Of a stretch of DNA of 64,000 nt, positions 1-12,100 are shown one piece after another. Under the pieces are notes generated by a model. It was given only the letters and a program-made list of their open reading frames with translations, made no database searches and was not told the DNA's origin. The translations under genes were made by a program, and so were the position numbers. Within the stretch, counting starts at the first letter, position 1. The number at the start of each line of letters is the position of its first letter. Source of the stretch: Euleptes europaea (Eukaryota > Chordata > Lepidosauria > Squamata > Sphaerodactylidae); NCBI RefSeq assembly GCF_029931775.1, contig NC_079318.1, forward strand, positions 77,411,614 through 77,475,613, given 5' to 3'.

Positions 1-54
1 GAGTAGGAGGATGCTGTCCATTATCCTTTGTATTTTTGTTTTTTGTTTTTGCCG

Positions 55-175
55 TCATGTCACATCTGGCTTGTGGTGACCCCACAGGGTTTTCAAGGCA
101 TGAGACATTTGGAGGTGGTTTGCCATTGCCTGCCTCTAGGTCACAACCCTGGAATTACTACGCATAATTTGATAA
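55..175 (-). repeat. 5S rRNA-derived SINE, tail part
   Basis: Contains the body typical of this family (GTGACCCCACAGGGTTTTCA, then GGTGGTTTGCCATTGCCTGC) but not the 5S-like head. Confidence 0.6.
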
Positions 176-249
176 ACCTCTATCATGCTCCCCTCCCTTT
201 TTCATACCTTTTCCAAACTGAAAAGTCCCAGGCTCGTTGGCCTTTCCTC

Positions 250-860
250 AAAGGAAAGGTGCTCCAACCCCTTAATATTAAAACACAATGTCATAAAAAC
301 ATATCATAAAAACTATTAAAACCAAAACTAAATTGCGTGTTAGAAGCCGATAAAACAGTAATTAAAACATAGGGCAGGAAGGAGGGATTATTGAGTGAGT
401 GCTGGATGAAACAAAAAGTTCTTCACCTGCTGGTGGAAGACAATGACTGCAGGAGGCAGACAGATATCCCCGGGGAGAGAGTTCCAGAGTTTTGGCACCA
501 TGGCTGAGAAGGCCTTCTCTCAGGTTGCCACCCACCTAATCTGAAGCAGGACCTTGTAAGGCCTTAGCAGTTGGGCGGGTTTGTATGGGAGTAGGCAGTC
601 CTTATTGGAACGGACCCAAGCAATCAGCTTCAAACAGTTTGAGTGCCAGCAAAAAGCATATGCACACATTACCAGTTCTCAAACTCTGGAAGATTATTGA
701 CTTTAGTTGGCTACCCTTCTGCTATAGGATTTTAAAATGTGGGCGCTTTTTGAACTGCTTGGTATCGTCCTTCAAGCGCAGGAGCCGAATCAAAGAAAAT
801 GGCATTCGGGTGGTGATGGCTGCATCTCGTGATGGACAAAGAGAAGAAGTTGCCAAGGCT
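250..860 (+). repeat. Unclassified interspersed repeat
   Basis: The stretch around GAGAAGGCCTTCTCTCAGGT resembles a high-copy sequence I recall from squamate introns. I cannot name the family, and borders are approximate. Confidence 0.3.
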
Positions 861-1458
861 TGGTTCAATTAGACCAGCAATGGCGCAAGTTTCAAGACTT
901 CCTTGCTTATGTTTTGTTATGCTTAGCAAGCATAACAAAGGTATAAGGAGAGATTTTTTTCCTATCTCCTGTAAGGGAACATCTAAGTGGCCATATCGTT
1001 TGGCTGTATTGATAAAGGTTGTGAGGTTCTTACCTGGATTCCTTTAAATTGGATCACTTTAAAACTGGTGTGATTACATTGTTTGTTTTTTGTGGACAGC
1101 CTTGCTTCTCTCTCCATTGTTCCAGACTTGGTTGACACACCCCACATGTGGTTGTGGTTTTTCTCTCTGTGTTGCTGTGATACTTCCCGGTAGTAATCTG
1201 ACCCACTGGTAGTGCTGAAAGGTTTGAGAAATGAACAAGCCTGGAGGATAGACTGTGGCTGCCAGAGCTGTTCAGGGCAGCAGACTGGCCACTTCATCTA
1301 ATGGGATGATTCAACCGGCTGTGAAATTAAAATTGACTAGTTTCAGCAAGGATTTGTGCGAGGTGGCGCATGTAACACTATGCTGTTTTTAGAAACATCA
1401 GAGTGCTAGACCAATGCATGTAACCAAAATTCTGCACCAAGGAAAGCTGGATTCTGGG

Positions 1459-1664
1459 TAAGGTTGCCAACCTCCAGGTAGTAGCAGGAGATCTCCTGCT
1501 ATTACAACTGATCTCCAGCCGATAGAGATCAGTTCACCTGGAGAAAATGGCCGCTTTGGCAATTGGACTCTATGGCATGGAAGTCCCTTCCCCAAACCCC
1601 ACCCTCCTCAGGCTCCGCTCCAAAAATATCCCAAGTATTTCCTAACCTGGAACTGGCAACCCTA
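1459..1664 (+). mobile_element. hAT-like MITE, family A (copy 1)
   Basis: A 206-bp element with ends TAAGGTTGCCAA / TGGCAACCCTA as inverted repeats, flanked by a perfect 8-bp duplication ATTCTGGG (1451-1458 and 1665-1672). Eight-base duplications point to a hAT transposase. Confidence 0.8.
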
Positions 1665-3092
1665 ATTCTGGGCCCTGTATTTGTTACACTAATTAAGGAT
1701 ATTAAGGTAAGAGATGCTTAATTAGAAATAGACATTCTGCTCGCTGTGCACTCTGTTTGCTTGTACACATTCTGTTTAACCAGAGCTACCTGAAACTCTC
1801 CTGCCTGATCTCTCTTGCTTCTCTTTGTGCCCTGAAAATTTCTCTCTGTGCTGATCGCCTATTAGGTGCCGAAACTGCCTTTAAACACTTCCTCAAAAAC
1901 CAGCTTCTCCAGGAACCCCTTAATCCCCTGGTCCCCAGCAGCAGCGTTTGAGAATGTATTAATTAGCTATGCTTGTTCACTTCCTATTATCCTTGACCCT
2001 CCATCTTTGGTGTCCTTACTTTTAGCACACCCAGACACTCTAAAAGTAATCTGGAAGATCCAATTACATGGATAGCATTTTATAAATCGGGATATTAACA
2101 GCTTTGGAGGGATCCAGGGTTTTTCAAAATGTATTTTAGAAGCTGAAAAATATAACTGGAAATCAAAAGCTTCATCTAGCTACAGGTGCAAAAATGTAAA
2201 TGGAAAGACATTGGGGTTGCAGATGAAATAGGTTAAGCCTCTGGAAAGTTATCTTTTCAGGTCCATTCTGTGTGACCACTTAGAGCCGGAAAGGTTCCAT
2301 CTCCCTCTAGTGTCTGCTGTACCCCAAGGCAGAATGCTGGCTGTGATGAATTTCTGCTTTCCTCTGCAGACCTCTTACTTATTGGCATCTGTTTCATGTT
2401 TGTGCCATTCCAAATTGCAGCAGATAGGGGGTGGAACTAGTAGATATATGGCATTGTCTTCAGGCTAAATTTTGAATCAGGTTGCCCTCCAGCCACCTCC
2501 TGTCCTAAGGTTTTTGTATAGTGCAGGCAGACATCTGGCTTGAGAGATCCTTTCTACTCACCGACTCCAAGCGACCAGGCCAGACTTTTTCTAATTCTGC
2601 AAGAGGGATAGAGATAATGGGATATAAACAATCGGCCAAGTATCCCCCTCCATTTAACTGAAATCTCATTACCTCCTCAACCACTTTGAAGTTGTGTGTT
2701 CAGAAATGGATGTTAGACAGGTTCTGAAAATGCCAAGGGGACGAGTTGATATATAGGATCCTTTTGGTGTAGGGCCTGCCCTCCTTGTCTGAAAGGTTAC
2801 TGCTGTTACACCACAAGAGCGACATCTGATGTTGGAGTCATGGTGTATTTAAGATCGTGCTGTGTTGGTACCACAGAGTAAGAGATGCAAATTGAACCTC
2901 TCTGGTTCAAAGTTTGCTGGTGAAAGGTGAGCAGAAGCTTCCAAATAGCTGAATGGTGTCCTGTGGCTTGGTAATATGTTTGGCAGTGGGGAAGAAGGTG
3001 CATCTTTCTTTGTGCCTGTTAGAAGAGGGCTTCTTGAAAGGCTCGCTGAGGCCTTCGGCGTAACCTCTCTCCCCGTTTTGTTTCCTTCACAG

Positions 3093-3161
3093 TACAGTGC
3101 GGTGGACAACAACCCCCTCTCCTTGTATGTTATGCACCCATTTTGGAATACGGTGGTTAAG
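3093..3161 (+). CDS. SELENOI: SELENOI coding exon 2 (23 codons, phase 0-0)
   Basis: Begins after a pyrimidine-rich acceptor ending in CACAG and ends at AAG|GTGAGC. It encodes [15 protein letters not shown] followed by PFWNTVVK, matching the human N-terminal cytosolic segment with only conservative changes. Confidence 0.95.
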
Positions 3162-6100
3162 GTGAGCTGTTTTCCTTAGTTTTAGTTTCTGCTCTTTTTG
3201 AGTGTGTCTGTGTTTGAAGTAAATCTGCATAACGTCCCTGTGAGCAGAGAAATCTCCAGAGCAGCCTGGTTCTTCCTGGTTGACATGAACCCTGTCTGTC
3301 TGTGACTAATGCAAAAAGCTTGGCCTTTTGAAGGGGATGTTAAGTGTTTGGAGACACAAATCACATTACGGCCTGAAGCTCTTGTGCTGCTGCACAGCGA
3401 TAGCTGCTAAAGGCCAGCCTTGTCAGGCACTAACAGTCACATTCTCCTCTCTTAAAATGCCACAGAGAGGCCATTTGTACATGCTAACTGATGTGGGTTT
3501 TTTTGCATGTGTTCTTACTGCTTTCCCATAGATTTTCCCTGCGTGGCTGGCCCCAAATTTGATAACGTTTTCTGGCTTCCTGCTGCTTGTCTTCAACTTC
3601 TTCCTCATGGCATACTTTGATCCTGACTTTTATGCATCTGGTAAGGCTGCCTCTTTTTTTAAACAAAAAGTATATATGTTTATGGACACCAGAATGATGG
3701 AGATGTGAGATGCATGTTCTTGGCACTGTCTGCGCACTGAAGGGTTCTGATTGATTTATTTGTTCACTTAACTGCAGTAATGTGAGGGCCCCAGTAGTAA
3801 TTTGACTGCAATAATGTGAGGGCCCTGCATGTTCCAGGAGCTGGACAACTTGGATTTTTGTTGTAGGGCTGCTTTGGAAAGTGCAGGTGAAGATGACCCC
3901 AGCGTCCTGCCCATCCCAAGAAGGTGGAAGAGTAATGGCCTGTGAGAGTAGAAGAGGAAAGATAGGGATGCTACAAGTGTACGCTTATGTCTTTTCCTGG
4001 GCTATCTTCAGGTATGGGAGGGGATGTCTGTGTTCTTTGCCCCAGATTGATCACTAGATTCCATTCCCGCTCTGAGGGAAGGGCATCTTGCAAGCTTGGG
4101 TTTCCCACCCTTTTGCTCGGGGAGGCAGGACTTAAATCAAACTTCCTGTCTCTGGCGGGAAAGCCCTCAGCTTCCACTTTTCTTTCCTGCCTTGCCGGGG
4201 AAGGCTCGCTAGTAGCTCTGCTCTTGTGAATCGACTAGAATACCTAGGTTTTTCTGTGTTCTGTGTTCGTTTTACGTTACCTTCCCTGTTGTTAGTCCCT
4301 TAAAGTTATTTTTTTTTAAAAAAATTCTTTCGTTATTGTAATCGCGTCTTCTCGGCTCCCAGTTCCTTAAAAATGGTGGCTATTGCCGAAGAGCGGGAAG
4401 ACGACCTCCTATTGGTGGGCGATTTTGACTCTGCCCTCCGCTCCCAGGAGTCCGGGGAGTGGGCAGAAGCCACTGATGCCGGCCCCACCGGCGCTGCGGG
4501 AGCCGCGGCAGCAGGCAAACCCGGCAAGAAATCGGGGGGGGGGAAGGCGGGGGCGAAGAGGCATGCGGCTGGCACAGCGCCGCTTCACAGTCGCACCAAA
4601 TGGCCGCGGGGCCCGAAGCGCTGCTCAGCCACCCCGCTGGTCTCATCTGCGGACCTTCCCTCCACCGTCCGGGGAGTGGATGAATGCCATCCATGTGAGG
4701 ATCAGGGGACGCAGAGGCCGGCTGTGAGTAATGCACCCACCCCCCCAGCCTTTCACAGGACGGAACATCACTGTATGTCCCCCGAGCAGGTGGCTGCCAT
4801 GATCGCCCAAGCCTTTGCCTGGACTCAAGCAAACAATTACCCCACCCCACCCCTGGATCCTTCAGTAGGGAGGGAGAACGTAGCCCAAATACCACCACCT
4901 CACCACTCCCAGTATGGTAGTGAACCGGGCTGCTCTCATGGGGGGAATGCTAGAGCCTGGCTAGCAAAAGCAGCATTAAAATCACTCCGGCCAATGGAGG
5001 ACGATATTTCTATGGACTCTTCCTATGTAGAGGAAACCAGGGAAGAGCCCATTCACCCAGACCACAGGAGATATTTGAGGTTCTCCTACAGCAACATTCA
5101 CATCCAGTTCAAGGCCCTCCCATTCGGTCTGGGGTCCATCCCTCGTGTGTTTTCCAAGATATTGGTGACCCTCGTGGTGGTTCTACGAAGAGAGGGGATT
5201 CAGGTCCACCCATACTTAGACAACCTTCTCATCTGCGCACCATCAGTTCAAGCCTCTCTGACTCATACAACAAGGGTCATTCAACTACTCGAGGATCACG
5301 GATACCTCATAAACCGCGACAAGAGCCATCTCCATCCTACCCAAAGGCTACTTCATCTAGGGATGATTCTAGACACCTCAACAGATACCGTCTTTCTCCC
5401 ACAGGAAAAGGCACAAAAAATTGCCCTCCTGGCCAAGTCTGTTTCCAGATCCCGTCAGTCCTCTCTCCGCACCCTCACAAAACTTCAGGGCCTGATGATC
5501 TCCTACATACCAGCTGTTCCTTGGGCCCGACTACATGCCCATCCATTGCAATGGATGTTGTGACCCCACCAGCTCAGCATTGCCCACAAGGTCAACAAAT
5601 CAGTACTTCTCACATCAGAAGTAAAGAGGAGCCTTCACTGGTGGACTCAGAACTCCAATCTCCTCAAGGGCAACCGGTTCATCCTACCAGAACCGATACA
5701 GATCTATACAGACGCCTCCTTAGATGGGTGTGGTGCCACGACTGGAGTCTTAATAAACCAGGATCTTTGGACCCAGACAGAAAGAAGTCTCCACATCAAC
5801 ATTTTGGAATTAAGAATCATTCGTCTGGCCCTTCCTCAGTTTCTCTCCGTCATCAAGGGCAAGAACATCTTGATCAGGACCGACATGTTGAAAGGTTCCG
5901 TTTAACCCAGCTGGATCCGAGAAGGTCATCACCACCCTCCTTTAGGCCAGACGGCCTTCCACCAGGCGGATTTACGATTACACCTGGCAAACATTTGCAC
6001 TATGGTGCAAAAGAAAAGGCCTGCTCCCTCTCTCTGCCCAACTACTATCCATTCTTGACTTCTTACAGGATGGAGCAGCTCAGAAACTTAGACCAGGTAC

Positions 6101-9100
6101 CCTACGCAAACAGGTGGCAGCCTTGGCTTCAGTCATACCCGTTTTGGAGGGTCATCGGCTGGCCTCTCATCCACAAATCAAGGCATTCTTACAGGAAGTG
6201 ACTCAGTCTAATCCTCCAGTTGTTAACCGTTTCCCTACCTGGCGCCTCAACACCGTTTTGCAGGCTATTCTAAAGCCTCCCTTCGAGCCATTGACAGAGG
6301 TCCCTCTTCGGTTCCTGACCATGAAAACCATTTTTCTGATCGCCATCACTTCAGCGAGAAGGATGTCAGAACTCAGAGCACTTTCCATCAACAGAGATCT
6401 CTGTATTTTTCATAAGGATAAAGTCACCTCGACTTGACCCTACATTCATCCCAAAGGTGAACTCAACTTCCCATAGGCAGCAAGAGATTCATTTGCCTTC
6501 ATTCTGCCCAAATCCTTCAAACCAAAAGGAAAGGGAACTCCACTACCTCGACGTCCGTCGGGCACTCAAAATTTATATCCATCGGACTGCTAAATTTCGC
6601 CGCTCAGAAGCCTTATTCATCTCAACTTCACCGAATAAGGGATTAAAGATGTCCAGACAATCCTTGAGTCGCTACGTTAAACTCTGCATCACGGAGGCAT
6701 ACTGGGCCAGCAAGCACTCCGTAGCGCCACTAGTACAGCGGCATTTCACAAACAGGCCTCTCTTGAAGAGATATGCAGAGCAGCCACCTGGTCGTCTGTC
6801 TCTACCTTCATCCGACACTATTGGATTAACACACTGGCATCTGCTGAAGCGGCCTTTGGCAGAAGAATTCTGCAACATGTCATTGAGGAAGACATGCAAG
6901 TCTCTTAATCCCACCCGGAAAGGTAGCTCTTGGACATCCCAAGCTTGCAAGATGCCCTTCCCTCGGAGCGGGAATGTAGCCCTGGTACTCACCGAGAGGG
7001 TTCTTTCTGCTCTGAGGTAGAAGGGCATCTTGCCCCACCCGATGAGAACAATACAACACCAAGGGTGGCTTGCTAAGCAAGGGATGCTACCAATCAATTA
7101 GTCTTCCTCATGTCTTCTTCCTGGGCTCTGGCTCGTTGTGTTCCGTTTGTCCAGTAGTCCAGTGTTCGGTTGTTACCCAAAGTTTGTTACATGTTGTTCA
7201 CATGGTTGTCGTGAATTACAATAGTTACTTTTCAGAATGTTCCTGTCTCCGTCTTAGCTGGTGATGTAAAGTGGAAGCTGAGGGCTTTCCCGCCAGAGAG
7301 ACAGGAAGTTTGATTTAAGTCCTGCCTCCCCGAGCAAAAGGGCGAGAAAACCCAAGCCCTTCTACCTCAGAGCAGAAAGAACCCTCTCGGTGAGTACCAG
7401 GGCTACATTCTGCTGCCATTTGCTGACCACAGATCTCCCCCCCTTCACACACACCAGTCTGATTGGCTTAGGACAGGAGTCCCCAACCTTTTTGAACCTG
7501 TGGCACCTTTGGAATTCTGACACAGGGTGGTGGGCGCAGCCACAAAACGGCTACCACAGGACTCGAGGCGGAGCCAACCACGAACTGTCAGGGAATGAGG
7601 TCATGCTTACCTAAGAGTAACTCTTCAAGATTTCAGGCAGAAGCTCTAACAGGATGCCTTTTTAAAAATGAATAAAATATTTTCTTGCATACGCACAGCT
7701 TACCTTCAGTCGCACAGTGCAGATCCTTGTGTTGGGGTAGCAGCTGCTGCCAAAGCGGCTCTTTAAAAATCCGCAAAACCAGTCACAAGCTCTGCTTGGC
7801 CCTTCCTATTTTTTAAAAAACACTTGGTGGGCACCAGGAAAGTTGTCTGTGGGTGCTATGGCACCCACGGGCACCATGTCAGGGACCCTAGCTTAGGATG
7901 TTCTCTTCCTTAACTCTTGACAGTGTAGTTATGTTGGGAATGTGGTGGCAGTGTGTCCTTTCCTAAGGGAACTCCAAAAAAATGCTCCAGCCTGACATGC
8001 GTAAGGAGCTGTCAATTTGTTGAAGGGGCATCTTATGAGTAGGTGACAATTTTCACATTATCTGCTGACCTTGAACGGTCTGGAATGCTGCCATAAACCT
8101 GTATTAAGTACAGTGCTGCTGACCAGGCGCTCCTTCCCCTCTTCAGGTCACTGCATTATAGTCCCTTTTCCTCCTTGCATTCATCAGCATCATTAGAGAT
8201 ACATCTGTTCCTGCCCCTTGTTTCCTGCTGGTATGTTGCTTTTTATTTTGTTGTCCTCGTCCTATGTGAGCCCACCCTTGACAGTTGCATTATTGCTTGC
8301 GTTGTTTTGTTTCCAGTTAATCTATCTCAGGGTAGTATTATACTCCAAAATCACTGAAGGAGACTACAGGAAGGTTTCTGTTTCACCAGAAAAATGAATA
8401 GATTGAGAGCCACCATGGTGTAGTGGTTAGAGTACTGGACTAGAGTCTGGGAGGCCCAGGTTCAAATCCCTACTCAGACAGGGCAGCATAACAGGTGACT
8501 TCGGGCCAGTCATATTATCTCAGCCTAACCTACCTCACAGGATTGTTGCTAAGGTAAAATGGAGGAGGGGGAAAGAATGTTGTAACCTTTATAAATGAAA
8601 ATTCCTTCGGGGGGAAATCTCAAAGCAAAAGAGCACCTTCTTGTCATTGCTGACATACCACAAGAGTCATGTATGTCACTTCAGTATGTAAATTCAGTTT
8701 AACATAGTTCTGGATTAAATGGCTGGGCCTAGTTCTGGGCTGACAGTCACTGCCCCAGGTTAAATTCCCAGCCTTCAGCCCTAAACATGCATTGAACCTG
8801 GGAAATAATTGTGCTTTTCTGCCTTTAACTTTTGACACATTACAACCTCAAAACACCACCTAGTTACTGTAATCTGCATTCAGTGATCATGTGCATGACC
8901 ATTAGGGTTGCCACCCTCCTGGTGGTACCTGGAGAACCCCCTCTATTGCAACTGATCTCCTGACAGCAGAGATCAGTTTCCCTGGAGAAAATGGCTGCCT
9001 TGAAAGGTGGACGCTATGGCATTATATGCCACCCTCCCCAGGCGCCACCCCCAAAAACCCCATGTATTTCTCAACCCAGAGCAGACAACCCTCATGACCA

Positions 9101-12100
9101 CAGAGTTTTTGAAGGATTGTGATATCTGCCCTTGGCCTTCTGGACCAACATTTTCCTGTCTTTAGCATCCCATAGATTCTAACTTAAGTCAAACAAAGGT
9201 GCTGTCTATCTTCTGGGTGCTGTTTGGAAATGTGGGGTGCCCTGAGAAGGCAGGAGCTTGGAGGCATCACTTTGGCAATCTAAGGTATTAGTTAGAACAG
9301 GCGAACACATTTGGCACCAGTCCAGTTTTCCTCATGCACCCTTCTCTTAGAGTGGTCAGAAGCAGGTGGGGTTAGCAGCTGTTGGGTTGGATCCCATCGA
9401 AGAGCACCACGCGCAGAATAGTCCTTGCTCAAGAGGAACTACTAAAACTACTCCTTGCTGTCTACTTGTGCTAAAGAGAAAGTGATTGTATCCCCACTGT
9501 TTTATCTGTCTGCGTGCCCAAGACTTAGCACAAGGTTTCTGTTCTGAGCCAATCTCAGAAGCACATGGGATGAAATTGTGCAAAACATCTGTTGTGCGTT
9601 GTGTTGGCTCCATTGCTGTTTCATTAAAAATTATATTGAAATCCTACCTGTTACAAGCCTTGTGCTACCACTTGTGCAAACAGAGCTGCACTAATTACAT
9701 TGTCCTTTCTGCTTGTGTATCGCTGGATCCAACCTGTTGCAACTAAGTTCATGCTAATGCCTACACAGAAGGTTGGTTGAAGGCGGCTGAATGAGCTGTG
9801 TGCCAAGAAGAGAATGGCCCCTGGTCTCAACGTGTTCCCTGACAGCATTTGTTGCACGTCGTGCCTAGTTGACTCTTATCTCAACGTTTTCTTTCTGCAG
9901 CACCTGATCATGTGCACGTTCCGAACAAACTGTGGGTCATAGTGGGCCTTCTCAATTTCGTTGCTTACACGCTAGGTAAGAGTTTCCAACTTCATGCATA
10001 TAGCATCTGTATGTAGTAGACAATATGAGCAAACTCCCTAGCCTTGACTGCCATATACTTTTCGCACCCCTAATCCCAAAATGCACACTCCAAGCAGGCT
10101 CTCCTCCTTTTTCCTTGGTGTGGAGCCTGTCACAGCTTCCTCCTGCAACTAACTTGTGCAGTGATAAGGAAATTCTCCCTGAGGCTGAGAAGGAATGGTT
10201 CAGAAGCCAGCAAGCTCTGACTTTGGCTATCCCTGTAGCAGGGTATCTGTATTCATCTCTGAGCTGACTGTTGTCCTTCCATCTCAGACTGATTATAGGC
10301 AAGAGGACAGGCTCTGGAAGGCACCAGCACCTTAGTTTGAAGTAATCCTCAGCTGTTAAAGCCCTTTAGGAGAAATACTTATGAGGCTATTAGTTAGTTC
10401 CGGGTCTCTATTATGAGTTGAACTAGAGTCAAGATGGTTGACAGCAAAAGGAAAGTTGACACTGATTGTTTTAAACAAACACATATGGTAGGTTTGGATT
10501 TTTCCCAGTCGTTCTCTTCTTCCCATGTCAGTTGCAGCCAGTCACTGGGGCTGCAAGCAGTTTTAGGCTATGGTGAATTTTAACAAGGCCTCCTCTTATA
10601 CTCTCTGTGCCCCCTTCCCAGATGGCGTGGATGGGAAGCAGGCTCGCCGGACCAAATCCAGCACCCCGCTTGGCGAGCTCTTTGACCATGGCCTCGACAG
10701 CTGGGCTTGCATGTTCTTCGTGGTGACGGTTTACTCCACCTTCGGCCGGGGCCCCAATGGCGTCAGCGTCTTTGTCCTCTACCTACTCCTGTGGGTGGTT
10801 TTGTTCTCATTTATCCTCTCCCACTGGGAGAAATATAACACGGGGATTCTCTTCCTGCCGTGGGGATATGACATCAGCCAGGTGGTAAGTGTTGACTTTT
10901 CTGCCCTGTGAATTTCCCAAGGAAAGCCCTAGGACCTGTTGAAGGAACTTTAGTCCAGCTTGCATGCTGTTCAAGGGGCAGGCAGTCATGGCGGGCAATG
11001 GAGCATGGCTATCACCCAATGTGTGTCTCTTCTGAAATAGTTAAGGGCTGCCCTGTGTACGGACATAAGTGCCATCAAGTCACAGCTGACTTACGGTGAC
11101 CCAAGCAAGAGGCTTTCAGAGCAGCTGAGGAGCGGAGGTGGTTTGTCATTGCCTTCCTCTGCAGAGTTTTCCTTGGTGTGACCTCCCATCCAAGTACTCA
11201 TTCTGCTTAACTTACAAGATCAGGCTATACCATCCCTCCTTCCCTCCAAGGGCTGCCCTGCACCCTTGTAAAAACTGGATTACCAAGCTGCATCATACAA
11301 ATGCCTGTATAGGCCAGCACATTTTAAATAACAGAATCATAGCGTTGGAAGGGGCCACACCGACCATTTAGTCAAACCCCCTGCTCAATACAGGATCAGC
11401 TTAAAGTATCCCTGACAAGAGTTCGTTCAGCCACTACTTGAAGACTGCCAGTGAGGGGGGGCTCACCACCTTCCTAGGCAGTAGATTCCACTGCTGAATT
11501 ACTCTTACTGTAAAAAAATTCTTCCTAATATCCAGCCAGTACCTTTCTGCCTGTAATTTAAACCTATTATTGCAAGTCCTGTCCTCTGCTGCCAACTAGA
11601 ACAGCTCCCTGCCCTCCTCTAAGTGACAACCTTTCAAATACTTAGAGATCAATCATGTCCCCCCCCTCCTCTTCTGTAGACTGAACATTCCCAAGTCCCT
11701 CAGCCTTTCTTCATAGGGCTTGGTCTCCGGGATCATGATTATCCTTATTGCTCTCCTCTGGACCCTCTCCATTCTGTCCACATCCTCTTTGAAGTGAGGC
11801 CACCAAAACTGCACATAGTACTCCAGGTGTGACTGATCAATGCAGTGTACAGTGGGACTATGACATCTTGTGACTTGGATGTGATGTCTCATTTGGTGCG
11901 CCCCAAGTCCGCATTGACCTTTTTTACTGCTGCATCACACTGACTGCTCATATTTAGCTTAAGGTCCATGTGTAGCCCAAGATCTTGTTTACACACACAC
12001 TGGTGCCCAGAAGTGTATCCCCCATCCAGTATGTGTGCTTCTCTTTTTTGTTACCTGGATGTAGCAATCTGCACATATCCTTGTTGAATTGCATCTTGTT

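Larger units (their letters stand above)
1..3092 (+). other. Left flank / SELENOI intron 1
   Basis: No exon was recognised. The stretch holds the tail of a 5S-derived SINE, an unclassified repeat (about 250-860) and one hAT-like element (1459-1664). The human-like first SELENOI exon (start MAGYEYVSPEQ) is not visible, so this is probably intron 1. Confidence 0.5.
4062..7410 (+). mobile_element. DIRS-like tyrosine-recombinase retroelement (fossil) in SELENOI intron 3
   Basis: A retroelement copy about 3.35 kb long, shorter than the 5-6 kb usual for vertebrate DIRS elements. Parts in order: left inverted terminal repeat; a gag-like region rich in Gly/Ala/Pro (from about 4373); reverse transcriptase and RNase H region (about 5050-6050, with [14 protein letters not shown] and YLDN in the palm); tyrosine-recombinase region (about 6100-6900); internal complementary region; right inverted terminal repeat. 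It is broken, with several breaks in its reading frames. The terminal repeats are still closely similar, which suggests a moderately young insertion. It lies in the sense direction of SELENOI. Confidence 0.85.

Noticed and set aside
1-3092. First exon of SELENOI within the window
   Set aside because: No sequence encoding the conserved N-terminus (MAGYEYVSPEQ) with a donor was found; it is probably upstream.
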